NCBI RefSeq assembly: GCF_910596095.1
Contig: NC_056534.1
Location: forward strand, 10,294,490-10,358,489
Reading direction: 5' to 3'
From: Thunnus maccoyii
Lineage: Eukaryota > Chordata > Actinopteri > Scombriformes > Scombridae
Length of the DNA stretch: 64,000 nt
Part shown: one piece after another, positions 47,604 to 59,750 of the stretch
How positions within the stretch are numbered: position 1 is the first letter of the stretch
How the letters are laid out: every line of letters starts with the position of its first letter
The notes under the pieces: generated by a model
The model's database searches: none
What the model was told of the DNA's origin: nothing
Seen by the model: only the letters and a program-made list of their open reading frames with translations
Translations under genes and position numbers: made by a program

Positions 47604-47662
47604 CCGCTTATAGTGATCAATTTGACCTGGACAGACGTGATCACTATAAGCGGTTTCCACTG
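47604..47662. repeat. Tigger/pogo-like transposon end abutting copy D
   Basis: ccgcttatagtgatca (47604-47619) and tgatcactataagcgg (47638-47653) are perfect inverted arms, followed by tttccactg and TA. On the minus strand this reads cagtggaaaccgcttatagt, resembling pogo/Tigger termini. The perforin 5' flank resumes at once (atcatgtgtagctgaaatga), so the element end is 94 bp upstream of the ATG of copy D. Confidence 0.6.
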
Positions 47663-48387
47663 TAATCATGTGTAGCTGAAATGACACTCACTGACTTCCT
47701 TTTCCACTGTCTCTGTCTTTCTCTGAAACATGTCAGTGTCTCTTTGCCTCCAGCCATGCTCTCCATTTCATCCTCACCCCCTCTCTACCTGAGTTTCCTC
47801 CTCTTTCTCTCGTACCCCTCCCCTGTTCTCTCCTGTCGAACTGGGAACTACAGCCAGTGTGAGTCTGCTCCCTTTGTGCCAGGCCACAACCTGGTGGGAG
47901 AGGGCTTTAATGTGGTCACCCTGCGGCGAAAAGGAGCCTACATGGTTGACGTGAGAACCTACCTCACTCCAAATGGTACCTGTACTCTCTGCTCCAACCA
48001 TATTCAAGACAACAAGCTGCAGAAAGTAATTTAAATCAGAAAGGCACAAACACAGAGTTCTATAGCAACTTAAAGAGTTGCACATACTTCATGTGCAGAT
48101 GCTAACCATGCTGTTTTCACCTTAATTTTCAGCTGCCAGTCTCTACAGTGGACTGGCGTGCATACAGCCGCTGCAATGATGCTGTCCACAGCAGTACACA
48201 CACCTCTGTCAGGTATTGTTTTACATGGCATCCTAATCACTGAAAGGGTTATATCATCCATTTTCATATTTTTAATTATGTCATTTCATTGCCTCAATAT
48301 GGTGGTCCTGTGGTGCAAAACACAACAACATTTTATAAAACACAACATTTCCATCCATCCATCAATTTTATGCTGACACCGCGTCAC

Positions 48388-49450
48388 TGTCAGGAACCAA
48401 GCAGTAAGTGAATAAAGCAAAAAATAGTAATTTATTTACAACTTAATTTCAACTTAACAATTTTTTTTTCAAAATACAAAAATAGGAAAACCAGAAGAAA
48501 GTAACTAGGGCCTGTTAATTCAAATTAAGGTCAACTAAACAAACAGCAACCTAAACTGAACTCAACATAACAGACCTGACAAATGACACATAAGGGGGGT
48601 TTATATACATACAGGCTAGCCTACACAGACACACAAGGGGGGCAGAAACAAACAATTAACTCTACATTACAAATTAACTTTAATCTCAACAAAGATTTAA
48701 ATCAAGAAATTATTTACAACCAAACTAACTATCCAAAGAAAGAAAAATAAACTTAAAGTCCTAAAGTAATTAAAGTTAACTGGATCCCAAAAGGCAGACT
48801 CCCCTCTGGCATGCCCGGTTGACCTCTTCTACTTCCTGCCTGCCACGGTATAAGAGGCCATCTTTACCGGTGCCGACTCTTTTGGCCAGAGGGAGGACTC
48901 GCCAGATCCATGAAAAAAAGACAAAGATAAAGCATGATTTAACACAAGCAAGAAATATTAAAGACAGAATCAAAATGCGTGCACTCAAATTAGCAAACTG
49001 TCAATAATAAAGTGTGCGCTGTATGAAAACAAAAGATTATGTGTACTGTGATTATTTGAAATGTTTGTATGTTAAGTGTTAAAAAGAAAACTACTAACAC
49101 TTAGTGCTCACATGTGGTGCAGCCACCACACACTCCCCCTCCTCTGGATTCTCACTGAGGCAGCGGGAAGGTAGTCAGCACTAGCATTCATCTTGCCTGG
49201 GATGTGATGGACCTCAAACTGATAGGGCTGCATAGCCAGGTACCAGGGTGTTATTCTGCTGTTGGTATCCTTCATCCTCTGCAGCCACTTCAGCTCCTTG
49301 TGGTCCGTCTCCAGGACAAACTCTCTCCCAAGGAGGTAGTGCTTGAGGGAATCCAGAGCCCACTTAACTGCCAGGCATTCTTTCTCTACTGTAGAGTAAC
49401 GCACTTCTCTTGGGCTTCGCTTAGTGCTCACATGTGGTGCGGCCACCACA
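48388..49450 (-). mobile_element. Internally deleted Ty3/gypsy element in intron 2 of copy D
   Basis: A 5-bp target duplication gtcac flanks it (48383-48387 and 49451-49455), and the element has TG...CA ends. On the minus strand it has the first 31 bp of an LTR (tgtggtggccgcaccacatg...), then an RNase H segment (YSTVEKECLAVKWALDSLKH, LETDHKELKWLQ, from 49455 down to about 49140), then a complete LTR starting with the same 31 bp (49098-49128) and running to about 48388. Most of the element between the 5' LTR and RNase H is therefore deleted. It is nested in the Rex3-type insertion. Confidence 0.75.
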
Positions 49451-49455
49451 GTCAC

Positions 49456-50995
49456 AGTGGCATCAGATTGAGTAAGGAAACCCAGTCATCCTTTGCCCCA
49501 GCAACGCCCTCCAGCCCTTCCATCCTGGGCGATCCCAAGGTGTTCCCAGGCCAGAAGAGATATGTAATCCCTTCAGCACATTCTGGGTTTTCCCCGGGGT
49601 CTCCTGCCAGTTGAACATGCCCGTAACACCTCCAGAGAGAGGCATCCAAGAGGCATTCTAACCAGGTGCCCAAACCACCTCAGCTGGCTTGCAAAGGAGC
49701 AGCAGCTCTACTCCAAGCTCCCCACAGATTTCCGAGCTCCTCACCCTATCTTTAAGGCTGATCCCAGACACCTTCAAGAAGGAATCCATTTTGGCCTCTT
49801 GTATCCGCAATGTCATTCTTTCAGTCACTACCCAAAGCCTTTGATCATAGGTGACAGTTGAAACGTAGACCGACAGGTAAATTAAGAGCTTTGCCTTATG
49901 GCTCAGCTCCTTCTTCACCACAACAGTCTAGTACAACGCCCATATTACTGCTGATGCTGCAAAGGTCTCATATCCTGGTAGAGATCTCTGAGGTAGTCAG
50001 AAAGCTTGTTGGAACAGGGTTCTCCACGCATCTTCAAACAAAAAGCAACTGAATCAGGTCCTTCTCAGTTTTAGGACAGCAGACTTCAAGAAATAGAAAG
50101 GGACTGCAGCACACTGATAAATTTGCAGCTTTTAATTGTGCAAACAGACTAACGTTTCGATACTACTGTGTCTTCATCAGAGACAGAGTGGAAAAAGACA
50201 TGAGGCAAACAACATATGTAATCAACCTAATCTAGGTGTGCAGTCGTAATTAGATAATAGGTTGAACAGGGTTTCAAATCAAATGAGCGATGAATCCAAG
50301 GGTGGGAGTTGCCATAGTCAGTGTCCAAGTCCCCAACACCATGCCAGGGACAAAAGAGCACAAACCACTCATAATTAATAAAATACAGCAAATCCAAGTA
50401 CAAATATATCCATCAAATGTGACAAACTAGAGGAAACATGACGTTCTTAGCTCTTCATCAATGCCAAAGGGTCAACACCATATCAGAAACAAAAAGAAAC
50501 AGAAATAAAAGTACCTAAAGTACAAATACAAACATCAATCAAGTATGACAAGTCAGAGGAAACATGACCAATTCAGTTCTTCATTTATGCCAAAGGGCTC
50601 CACTGACTATGGCAACTCCCACACTTGGATTCATCATCCAATAGATTTGAAACCCTGTTCAACCTATTATCTAATTACGACTGAACACCTGGTTTAGGTT
50701 GATTACATATGTTGTTTGCCTCATGTCTTTGTCAACCCTGACTCTGATGAAGACACATTAGTGTAGAAATGTTAGTCTGTTTGCACAATTAATTAATCAG
50801 TGCTTTCCAGTCCCCTCTTTTTCTTGTAGTCAAAAAGCTCCTCAGTGGCAAGGCGCAGGGTGTGGATGAGATTTGCCCTGAGATGCTGAAGGCTCTGGAC
50901 ATCGTAGGGCTGTCCTGGCTGGCATGTCAGGTACAGTGCGTGTGGACTGGCAGACCGGGGTTGTGGTTCCCATTTTTAAAAAATGGTGTTATGTT
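49456..50995. mobile_element. Rex3-type LINE pieces in intron 2 of copy D, split by a foldback element
   Basis: 49456-49960 encodes on the minus strand the LINE C-terminus ([36 protein letters not shown]). 50826-50995 reads on the plus strand as the RT start ([20 protein letters not shown], then tggcagaccggggttgtggt). The order and orientation repeat those in intron 2 of copy C, so both descend from one 5'-inverted insertion. Confidence 0.7.
50090..50825. mobile_element. Foldback element with about 240-bp inverted arms
   Basis: The left arm (about 50090-50335: gtgcaaacagactaacgttt, tgtcttcatcagag, tgggagttgccatagtcagt) is the imperfect reverse complement of the right arm (about 50592-50825: actgactatggcaactccca, ctctgatgaagacaca, tagtctgtttgcacaatt). 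The middle contains a direct repeat (agaggaaacatgac...gccaaaggg, twice). No coding sequence was seen. It sits inside the Rex3-type LINE. Confidence 0.75.
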
Positions 50996-51814
50996 TTGTG
51001 TAATGCTGTTGAGTTTTGCACCTCATGGCCACCATACCCCAAGGCAGGTCAGTAAATACTTGTGAATTTGTAACAGTCTTTCCTCAAGCTAAAAGCTTTT
51101 GTGATTTGTAGGTCCACGAATTCAGCTTTCCATTTCACTGTCTACAGATGAGCCTCTCATTTTGCATCACAAGTCCAAAAATCTAAAAATGGGTGTATTC
51201 CCCTTTAATAAGTATTTGCGGGTTTGAGATTTCACTATACAGACTCATGCAGTCATGGTTTGTCTTTGTCCTAAGTTGCCCACATTTATCACAGTATCAA
51301 CAATTCCATTTTTATTTTATTTTCATTTGTAAATACAAATTTTAACATAAATAAAATTTAAAAAATAAACCTTTGTTAGGAAGGAGTTTTAATGATGATT
51401 CTCTCCTGTAAATTGTGTCCACAGCTCACTGATTAACGCCTACACCGCCCACGAGGGTGATGCCGAGAAGGTAGGAAATATTCACAGTTGTTGTTGTCAA
51501 TCAATCAAAACATGAGGTGATTCTTTTCCTTTTTTTGACCACTGTAGTGTTTTTCCTAAACCTGGTCTGAAGAAACAGCCATATTGCAGTAAATAAAAAC
51601 CTTAGACAGTTTCTGTCAAAACAGCTAGTAACGGTAACAGTATATTAATCTAAAAATATTACATATTGCAAATTGCAAAAAAATGGTTTTATAAATGAAA
51701 GCTTACATTTAATATATTGTGGTGATTATGGTTGACCATCAAACATCTAATGAGCCTCTTGTTTTCATCAGTTTGGCGTAGATTTAAATAAGTTTGTGTT
51801 GGCAAACCTGGAAG

Positions 51815-52861
51815 TAGGACTGGGTGATATAGCAGAGAGCTTTTATCACAATAAAATGTTTCATTTCAGTCGATTATTGATTATTTTTAATGACCTATCT
51901 AATAACCTTTAATTAAGACCAGTAGAAAAAAAGGTTGAATTTAACTACTTTATTTTGAATTTAACAACTTTACTTATCAAGGCAACAGGTAAAACCAAAA
52001 AACTGCCATACTGGTGAGCTTACCTGTCCTTTTTTATCAATAATTTCCTCATTGTCTGCACTCAAATCTCACCCCACGCTGAGTCTGTTGTTGTGTCAAA
52101 TGTCAGTGGTGCAACTGAACAAAGACAGCTGTTAAGGCATGCTCGCTCCATTATCAAGGGCTATGTTAGACTGTTTATGAACCAGGGAAGGAGCACGCTC
52201 TGAGTCTGGCACAGCAAAGACAATGCTCAGTTAGCCAGCTGAGCTAATTCTAAAAGCCTTACAGCTGTTAGCATGAAGCTAAAGCAGAAACAAGTTAAGT
52301 TACTGTTAAAGGACAAGTGTGTAGGATTTAGTGGCATCTAGCGGTGAGAATAAGATTGCATCTAACTCAATACCCCTCCCCCAACCCCCACCCCTTCCAC
52401 GCTTGTAAGGCACAAAAGGTCCTTTCTATAGCCATTGTTTGGTTTTTCTGTTGTGGGCTACTGTAGAAACAGTGCAGCATGGCAGGCTCTGTAGAAGTGG
52501 ACCCACTCCCCATGTAGAAATAAAGCACTCACTCTAAGGTAATAACAACACAATGATTCTTATTTTCAGGTGATTATACACAAATTAAAACATACTTGTG
52601 AATATTATATTCCATTCTTCCAAGTCCGGTCCACTAGATGTCACAAAATTCTACACACTGTACCTTTAAGTTAACAGTAACACAGTATGCTTGGGGTTTG
52701 TTCATGCAACTGAACTTTGTGTATTTGTTATGTGCCTTCATGACGGTTTGCATTTAATGCATTTAAGTGAAACTATCAAACATTCTATCAAACTATTTTA
52801 CTGCTATTGATGAAGTGTGTATCACCGGTACATATCACTATCATTTTATCCCCCAGACCTA
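51815..52861. mobile_element. hAT-type element inserted in exon 4 of copy D
   Basis: The ends are inverted repeats, taggactgggtgata and (opposite strand) taggtctgggggata, with 12 of 15 bases matching. Flanks are cctggaag (51807-51814) and cctggatg (52862-52869), 7 of 8 identical. Copy C reads cctggatg at this place, so the left copy has mutated. Removing the element and one flank restores the family exon length of 143 nt exactly. It has no transposase, and a second MITE is nested in it. Confidence 0.88.
52306..52669. repeat. MITE nested in the exon 4 hAT element
   Basis: It starts ttaaaggacaagtgtgtagg and ends ttctacacactgtacctttaa, inverted ends of about 20 bp. The interior (tttagtggcatctagcggtg, and ccactagatgtcac near the other end) matches the fragment at 3268-3516. 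The target duplication is unclear. Confidence 0.7.
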
Positions 52862-53404
52862 CCTGGATGTTGAGAGAACACGTTTGTCTGCATATAACTT
52901 TGCTACAGAAAAGACCAAACACGATCGCTACACCTTCAGCTTACACAGGGTCACCTGTAGCTATTACAGGTAAGGTGTGAAGACCATTGCATCACCACTT
53001 GATTTTTCAGTTATGTTTGTATACACAGATAATTTACTAGTGTGTTGTCTTTGAGTCTAGTTACCGTGTGTCAAGCACACCGCCCCTCAGTCCCAAGTTC
53101 AGTGAAGATTTGAAGAGTCTGCCAAATTTCTACAACTCCAAAACCAAATCTCAGTACAATAAACTCATAGATACCTACGGCACACACTACATCCACAAGG
53201 TTACATAAATACACACACATCATATTTATTTCCTTATTTCACAAATAAATAACACCATAATTCATTTTTTGTCTCAACAACACTGTACTTCATTTCAGGT
53301 TTATCTTGGGGGGCGACTCATGCGAATTGCAGCTTCACGTACCTGTTTGTCCACACTGAATGAGCTCTCCTCAAACGAGGTTAGTAATACATATGTCTGT
53401 ACAC

Positions 53405-55881
53405 CAGTGGAGGCTGGTCCATAGAGGCAGAGGAGGTTGATCCTCCTCTATTTTTTGAGAGGCAAAAGGGAGATCAAAATATAAAAAAGAAAATTTGGTT
53501 GCAATAAACCATTACCAAATCTCAGTATTTATAAAGTATTTTTTCTCTCTTCTTTGGAAAAAATCCATTGCTGAAATTCTGTTTAAAATGCTTCAACGCG
53601 ACACCTGCAGGGCAGGAGGAGAAAGAGCAGTGTATGAAGTGGTGGTGGTGGTGGTGGTGGTGGTGGTGGTGGGGGGGGGGGGGCAATTGGGGGGGGGGGA
53701 GTGGGGGACAGAGGAGGACGGGCGCCTGCTGACCTCCGCAGGGCGGGATTACATTGGACTCAATGTATTTCATTTTTTTTCATGCTAATCTGTGATTGGC
53801 CATGACACGTAAAATGACGCTCCAAGGGAGGACGTCCTCCCTTACCAATCAACAACCAGAATGCAATATTGACATTGAGTTGGTCCAATGATAGTTTCCA
53901 GAATTCATCTTCAATTCTCTCCACTGTAAAGCAGAGTAGCAGCAGTGGATATCTCCTTGCATTAGCCAACGCAACAGTTAGCTTGTTGTAACAGCCTGAA
54001 GGACTCTTTATACATCCATGGAAGGACTGTTAAGGACTGTTGTTAAGCTAGTGGGAGAAATTATCTGGTCTGTGCTGTGCAGCAGCTGCAGGACGCGGCC
54101 GGGGAGGCTGGAGAGAGAAGCAACCGGAGAAACAACCAGGAGAGTTAGCTTGTTTGTCATTGTTGCTAATGATATCAGACTGGTTAACCAGCAGCCATAA
54201 GGTTCTGTTAACTAACAAACAAGATGACCAACAGCTACAAATAGACGTTATGACATGAATACTTCATCTCCATGAAAGAAGAAGACGTCAGATAACGTGA
54301 GTCAGATAAAGCAACTCTCTCTCTGTCTCTTTGGTCGCTAATTTCATCTCTGATGGTTAAATGTCTCTATGTGGCTTTTTTGTGTTTTTTATCTCCTTAA
54401 CAAGAATGCAGCAGAGATCATATAATGTGTTGTGGGTAAGGTTAGTTTGCTTGTTGAAGTTACAGTGAGCTGTCTGGACTCACTCATTCATTTGTTTTTA
54501 ATTGAGTGGTTGTTCAGTCACCTGTTGATGTTGCATGATTAGTGTGAAGGAGGTCTGGCTGCTTGCTTCTGACAGTTTCTTTAGTTCGTTTTTAAGCCGA
54601 GCTGTATATTGAGTAATAAGCTTAAAGTAACTAGAATAACAAGTGTTAACTAGTGGTGTAACAGATCGTAGTTGATCCGTGATCCATACTGATCGCCCCC
54701 CACAGTTCGGCAGGCATATGAACTGCGGATTAACTGCAAAATTTAATGTCTCATTTAAGACAAAGTAAACAAACTGCTGTAAGTACAAGTCATGGACAGA
54801 CAGCGTGTCGCTAACAGGGATTTTGAAGAGCAACGATCAAACCAGCATCTAACGGGTCCGATGTGACATTTGAGTTATGTTTACCTGCTGTTTAATGTGC
54901 TGCAGCTGAGCAGCTAATTAGCATCTAGCTGCTAACTGACGTTAGCAGTGAATGTTTGTTATCATCAAGTTTTGATGATGTGGACAGAGGCTGTTTCATT
55001 CACTGTTTAAAAGAGGAAGGTTTCGTGCCACATATTGCAATAACTGAGCGTTGAATATTTTATATATTTTATTTTATTTTATTTAAACATTGGACATCTT
55101 AAATGTTGTTTTCATTTAAGACCATGGGCAAAAGTTCCTTGCTGTTTCTGGCTGTCAGTGTGTCATAGAATAAATGGAAAACAAAGTTTTATTTGTCTCC
55201 CCCCTTTTTTTTTCACTGATCCTAATAATGATCTGATCCATGACTCAAATCCGTGATACGATCCGTACCGTGAGTTTTGTGTTCATCTTAACACCCCTAG
55301 TGTTAACATGTCAGCTTTGTAGATTATATTTTGTATATCGTACATATAGATAAGAGTGTGTAAGTCATGTATTTGATACATGCATTAATACTTTCTGATG
55401 TGAACCTACACGTATAGATCTGTGAATGTTTTTAGTGTTCAATCTTTCTAGTATTCAGTACTGATCTGAACCTGTATCACATTATAAGCTTTAAACATAT
55501 ATAGGAAACACGTGTAAATCATGTGATATCTTGTCTGTTATTGATGAGAACATAAATTTGTTGTCACAATAGAACAGTACTATAAATTTGAATTTCACTT
55601 TGTTGGTTAAATGACACATTTGAACCACTCAATGGCTAAAATGAGCACTTCTTTGTTTAGAGACATTATGTATACGCTAAATGTCTTTAAAGAAGCAGCC
55701 TTTTCACCATTCAGGGGTTTTTGTTTTTGAAAGCAAATTGTTTTATTGGCATATAAAATTGCCCCCCACCCCTCCGATTTCATCAAGTGGGACAATGATA
55801 TAGTTTGATGCGGTTTGTTGTAAGATTCCATGTTGGTTTTCCTCCTGTCCTCCCAATTTTTTTAGTCACCAGCCACCACAG
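53405..55881. mobile_element. hAT-type element in intron 6 of copy D
   Basis: Perfect 8-bp target duplications ctgtacac lie at 53397-53404 and 55882-55889. The ends are cagtggaggctggt and, on the opposite strand, ctgtggtggctggt. Copy B has the empty site (gtctgtacacagtaacc near 10637-10653). The interior has (GGT)n/G-rich DNA at 53638-53700 but no recognisable transposase. A second element is nested at 54651-55299. Confidence 0.85.
54651..55299. mobile_element. Nested hAT-type MITE with perfect 8-bp target duplication
   Basis: Flanks are gtgttaac at 54643-54650 and 55300-55307. The ends are tagtggtgtaacag and (opposite strand) taggggtgttaaga. Inner sequences near both ends (gatcgtagttgatccgtgat and, mirrored, cacggtacggatcgtatcac) extend the inverted similarity. 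Confidence 0.85.
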
Positions 55882-56111
55882 CTGTACACAGTGACCAAAC
55901 TGCATATTTGTACACATACTCTATATGCACACTATCACACGTGTTGTGTTGTTCACTGTCTTGAAAGAAAGAATATATTTTTGAGTTGAGCATATTCAAT
56001 GATGTAAATAATTATAGTATATGCTGATACGCCAAACCCCATATCTTCAAATGTGTGTCACTCTACTGGGGGCATGAAAACCATTCTTCCAAAAGATATC
56101 CCCTCATTTGG

Positions 56112-59100
56112 TCAAAACCCCGGCATTGGTCTCTAGCAAATTTCACTCTACATCCACCTCGCAACAGGGATAAAGCTGCAGCTCCATCTCCATCCGTGTC
56201 TCTGCTGGACCGGAAGCCCTGGAAGAGACCAGCTACCATCCAGTGACAGAGGTCTCAGCACCAGGCATCATCCCACATCCACTATACCAAGCTGGTAACC
56301 AGTCTGGTAACCTGCGGAGCTGCTGTCCCACAGCCCCCATCAGCAGGTGCTGTCTCCCCATCAACTCTCATCATTGGTGACTCGATAATCAGAAATGTGA
56401 GAGTCAACAAAGTGCACACTCTCTGTTTCCCACGCGGTATTGTACAAGACATTGCTTATAAAGTCCCAGGCATCTTGAATTCCTATCCCGAGGTTGACAG
56501 GGTCCTTGTTTATGTTAGCACAAATGACAATCAAAAGCAGCAGTCCAAGCTGTTATACCAAGACTTCACCCATCTCCTTAACATCCTCAAACAGTCCCAC
56601 AGCAACGTCTACGTGTCCGAACCAGCCCCCACTCACGGCATGGGTCATTTCACGCAGCTGCTCAGCCTCAAAACCTGGCTCTCATCTACCACTATGCACT
56701 TTGTTGATAACTTCAACCTTTGCTGGAAGCATGGTCAACTCTCTCTCTCACCTCAGACGGTCTCCATTTAAACAGAGCTGGCACATGGGTGGGTCCTCTT
56801 TTCACCCTGGTAGCTCCCCCCCACCAACCTCATCCGTCATTAACCCTCTCACCAGACCTTTTCCCTATACAGGGATAGGGCATCCTGTCAATGTTCCACT
56901 GTGCGCGGCGGATCAGACCCTCGGTACCTGCGCCCCTTGACCTGGGCTGTTGTCATCAATGAGTCTGTGCCCCTCAGGATAGTGCTGTCAAATGCTGTTA
57001 AACGTCTTCAAGAACTGTTTTCAGAGTCAGCCGATGAGCACAGGAGTTTTCTCCTCTTTTGAACTGCAGTTAACCAGAGGTGGTTGTTCTAATCCATTTT
57101 ATTGTATTTTACTTTACTGACCCCCTGGTTTTAACAATTACTTTATGTCTGAACTCAGTGATTTTTTATCCTCCATCATAAGGTTGGACAGTGTTATTAT
57201 GGTTGTGGTTATTTTAATATTCATGTGGATGATGTCTCTTGCAGCTTTGTCCTGTTAACATCATTGAGTCCTATAATTTTATGTGTCTGGTCCCACACAC
57301 ATTAGGGGGCACACTCTAGACCTTGTTTTTACATAAAGTTTAATTATTGACTCCATTTGTTCTGAGGTTTTCCCTTCTACTGACCGTAATTGTGTTTTGT
57401 TCAGCCTGTCTTTTAACTTAGACTCTCTGCCCAGTAAAAGTTTAAAGTGCTCTCGGATCTTAAATCATCTCACAGCTGAAAAGTTTTCTGCAGGTTTTGA
57501 CCCAAGTGCAGTGTTGTGTTCTCATGCAGATTGTCTAGTGCAATCCTTTAACACACATTGCTCCTCAGTTTGGATAAAGTGGCTTGTTGTAAAATGCGTC
57601 TTGTCCCCTCTGTAAATTCATCTCCCTAGTTAAATGACACCATTCGTTGTTTCTGGCGTAAATGTCAGAGGGCAGAGTGACTGTGGAAGTCACTAAGCTC
57701 CATGTTCACCGTCCTTACAACAAAGACCTTTTAACTGAGTTAAACAACACAATTAAAGATGCGAGGGCTTCTTATTTTATTTATTTTATCTTATTTCCAC
57801 CAGTAATCACAATCCCAAAGTCCTGTTTAACACTATAATCAACAATGTCACTCCTGCACTTCCTGATGTGCTTGTTTTGTCAAATAAGGATTGCAGTAAT
57901 TTTCTATCATTCTTTGTAGATAAGATTAGAGATGTCAGGGCTAGCATTATCTCCTCTTTTACTCCCCTCTCCACTTATGCAATTCAGCTGTCAATTCTGG
58001 ACTGTTTTTCTACCATTTCCCAGCAAGACCTCACTGATCTGGTGGGTAGTATGAAATCCTCCTCCAGTCCTGTCAATATTTTCCCCACGTCCATGCTTAA
58101 AAATGCCCTTGAATCTATCGGTCCTGCCTGGTCTCTATCATAAACAGCTCCATGCAATCTGGCTGTGTCCCACCTTACTTCAAACATGCAGTTGTTCAGC
58201 CTCTACTGAAAAATAAACAAACCTTGATCCATACGTTCCCAATAACTACAGGCCTATATCCAAGCTGCCTTTTATTTCAAAAAATTTAGAGAAAGTTGTT
58301 GCTCAACAGCTCACTGCTGTCTTGAGTAAACACAATATTTTAGACAAGACACTCGGGTTTCCATCAGAAGAAACTGCTCTTCTTCGAGTCTCATAATGAT
58401 GTCTTCTGATGTGGTTGAGTGCTCCGTTTTGGTGCTGCTGGATCTTAGCGCAGCTTTTGACTCTGTGGATCATAGAATAATGATTGAAAGGCTTAAACGG
58501 TGTGTGGGTGTGTCAGGGAGCGCACTGGACTGGTTTTCCTCCTCCCTCTCAGATAGAGCGTCACTTGGATCTTGGATCATGTCTGAAACTGCTGCTCTTT
58601 CCTGTGGTATGCCTCAAGGTTCTGTCTTGGGTTGTATTTTATTTGTTTTACATATGCTTCCTTTAGGTAATGTGATTAGCAAATTTAGAGATATTTCCTA
58701 CCACTGTTACACTGATGATATTCAGCTCTATGTCTCTTTTAAACCTGATAACTGTGACAAACTGTCTGTGTTGCTCAACTGTCTGTCTGCCATGAAGGAC
58801 TGACTGTCTAACAACTTAATACAGACAAGATAGAGGTTCTTAACATAGCGTCAGACAGTATAGTTCCCAAGGTTGCTGAGAGTATTGGGTCCCTTTCCTC
58901 AGCTGTTCAGTCTAATTTTAAGAAATCTCAGTGTTATATGTGATCATGCTATGTGTTTCAGTCAGCATATTAAATCATTGACCCATACATGTTTTTTTCC
59001 AACTAAGAAATATTAAAAAAAAAATTCAAGTCTATCGTATCACAACCGCAGCTAGAGATCATTATTCACGCTTTCATATCATCCTGGCTGGACCATTGTA

Positions 59101-59750
59101 ATTCCCTTTTCACCTGTCACAGCAAGTCATCTCTGAACCGTCTACAAATATTTCGGAATGCTGCTGCAAGGCTGTTAACCAAGTCCAGCAGGACAACTCA
59201 CATCACACCCATTTTAAGTTCTTTACGTTGGCTTCCCATCATGTTTAGGATTCATTTTTAAGGTCCTTGTTTTCACATATAGAGCTCTGCGTGGACAGGC
59301 ACCTAAGTACATCTGTGATCTTCTCCATCCCTATATCACCAGTAGGTCACTTAAGTCTTCTGACCAGGGCCTACTGACTGTCCCTCACTCTCGTCTTAAA
59401 ACAAAAGGTGATCGTACCTTTGAAGTAGTGGCTTCAACACTATGGAACTCTCTTCCTTTGGACATACAGTTTTTGGCCTCTGTAGAAGCTTTTAAAAAGC
59501 AACTGAAGACCCATCTTTTCAAACTGGCCTTTTTCTCACCTTAAGATGACTAGTGATTGTTCTTTTGTGTGTTTCTTTTGGGGTACCCTGTTGCTTGAGT
59601 TTTTGATTGTATGTTAACTTTAACTTGTGGCTTATGTTTTTATTGTTTATATGTTTTATGGTCTTATTTTTAACTTTTATTCTTGAGAAGCACTTTGTGA
59701 ATTCCATTTCTGTGAAAGGTGCTATGTTAAATAAACTTATTATTATTACT
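56112..59750 (+). mobile_element. Near-complete L2-type LINE with SGNH/esterase-like N-terminal region, in intron 6 of copy D
   Basis: It lies between copies of atttgg (56106-56111 and 59751-59756). The first coding block (about 56365-56770) reads IIGDSIIRNVRV, then VDRVLVYVSTNDN and FTHLLNILKQSH, matching the SGNH-hydrolase-like region found in several fish L2/CR1-type LINEs. The endonuclease end follows, then RT (VLLDLSAAFDSVDHRIM, GMPQGSVLGCILFVLHM, CYTDDIQLYVSF at 58400-58770), a conserved C-terminus in several frames, and a 3' end with aaataaacttattattatta. Catalytic YADD reads YTDD, as is common in L2. Several stops make it inactive. An (att)n tail supports the L2 assignment. Confidence 0.8.

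Noticed and set aside
53495..53788. Open frame with poly-Val/Gly (or poly-His on the other strand).
   Set aside because: It is produced by the (GGT)n and G-rich low-complexity DNA inside the hAT element at 53405-55881.
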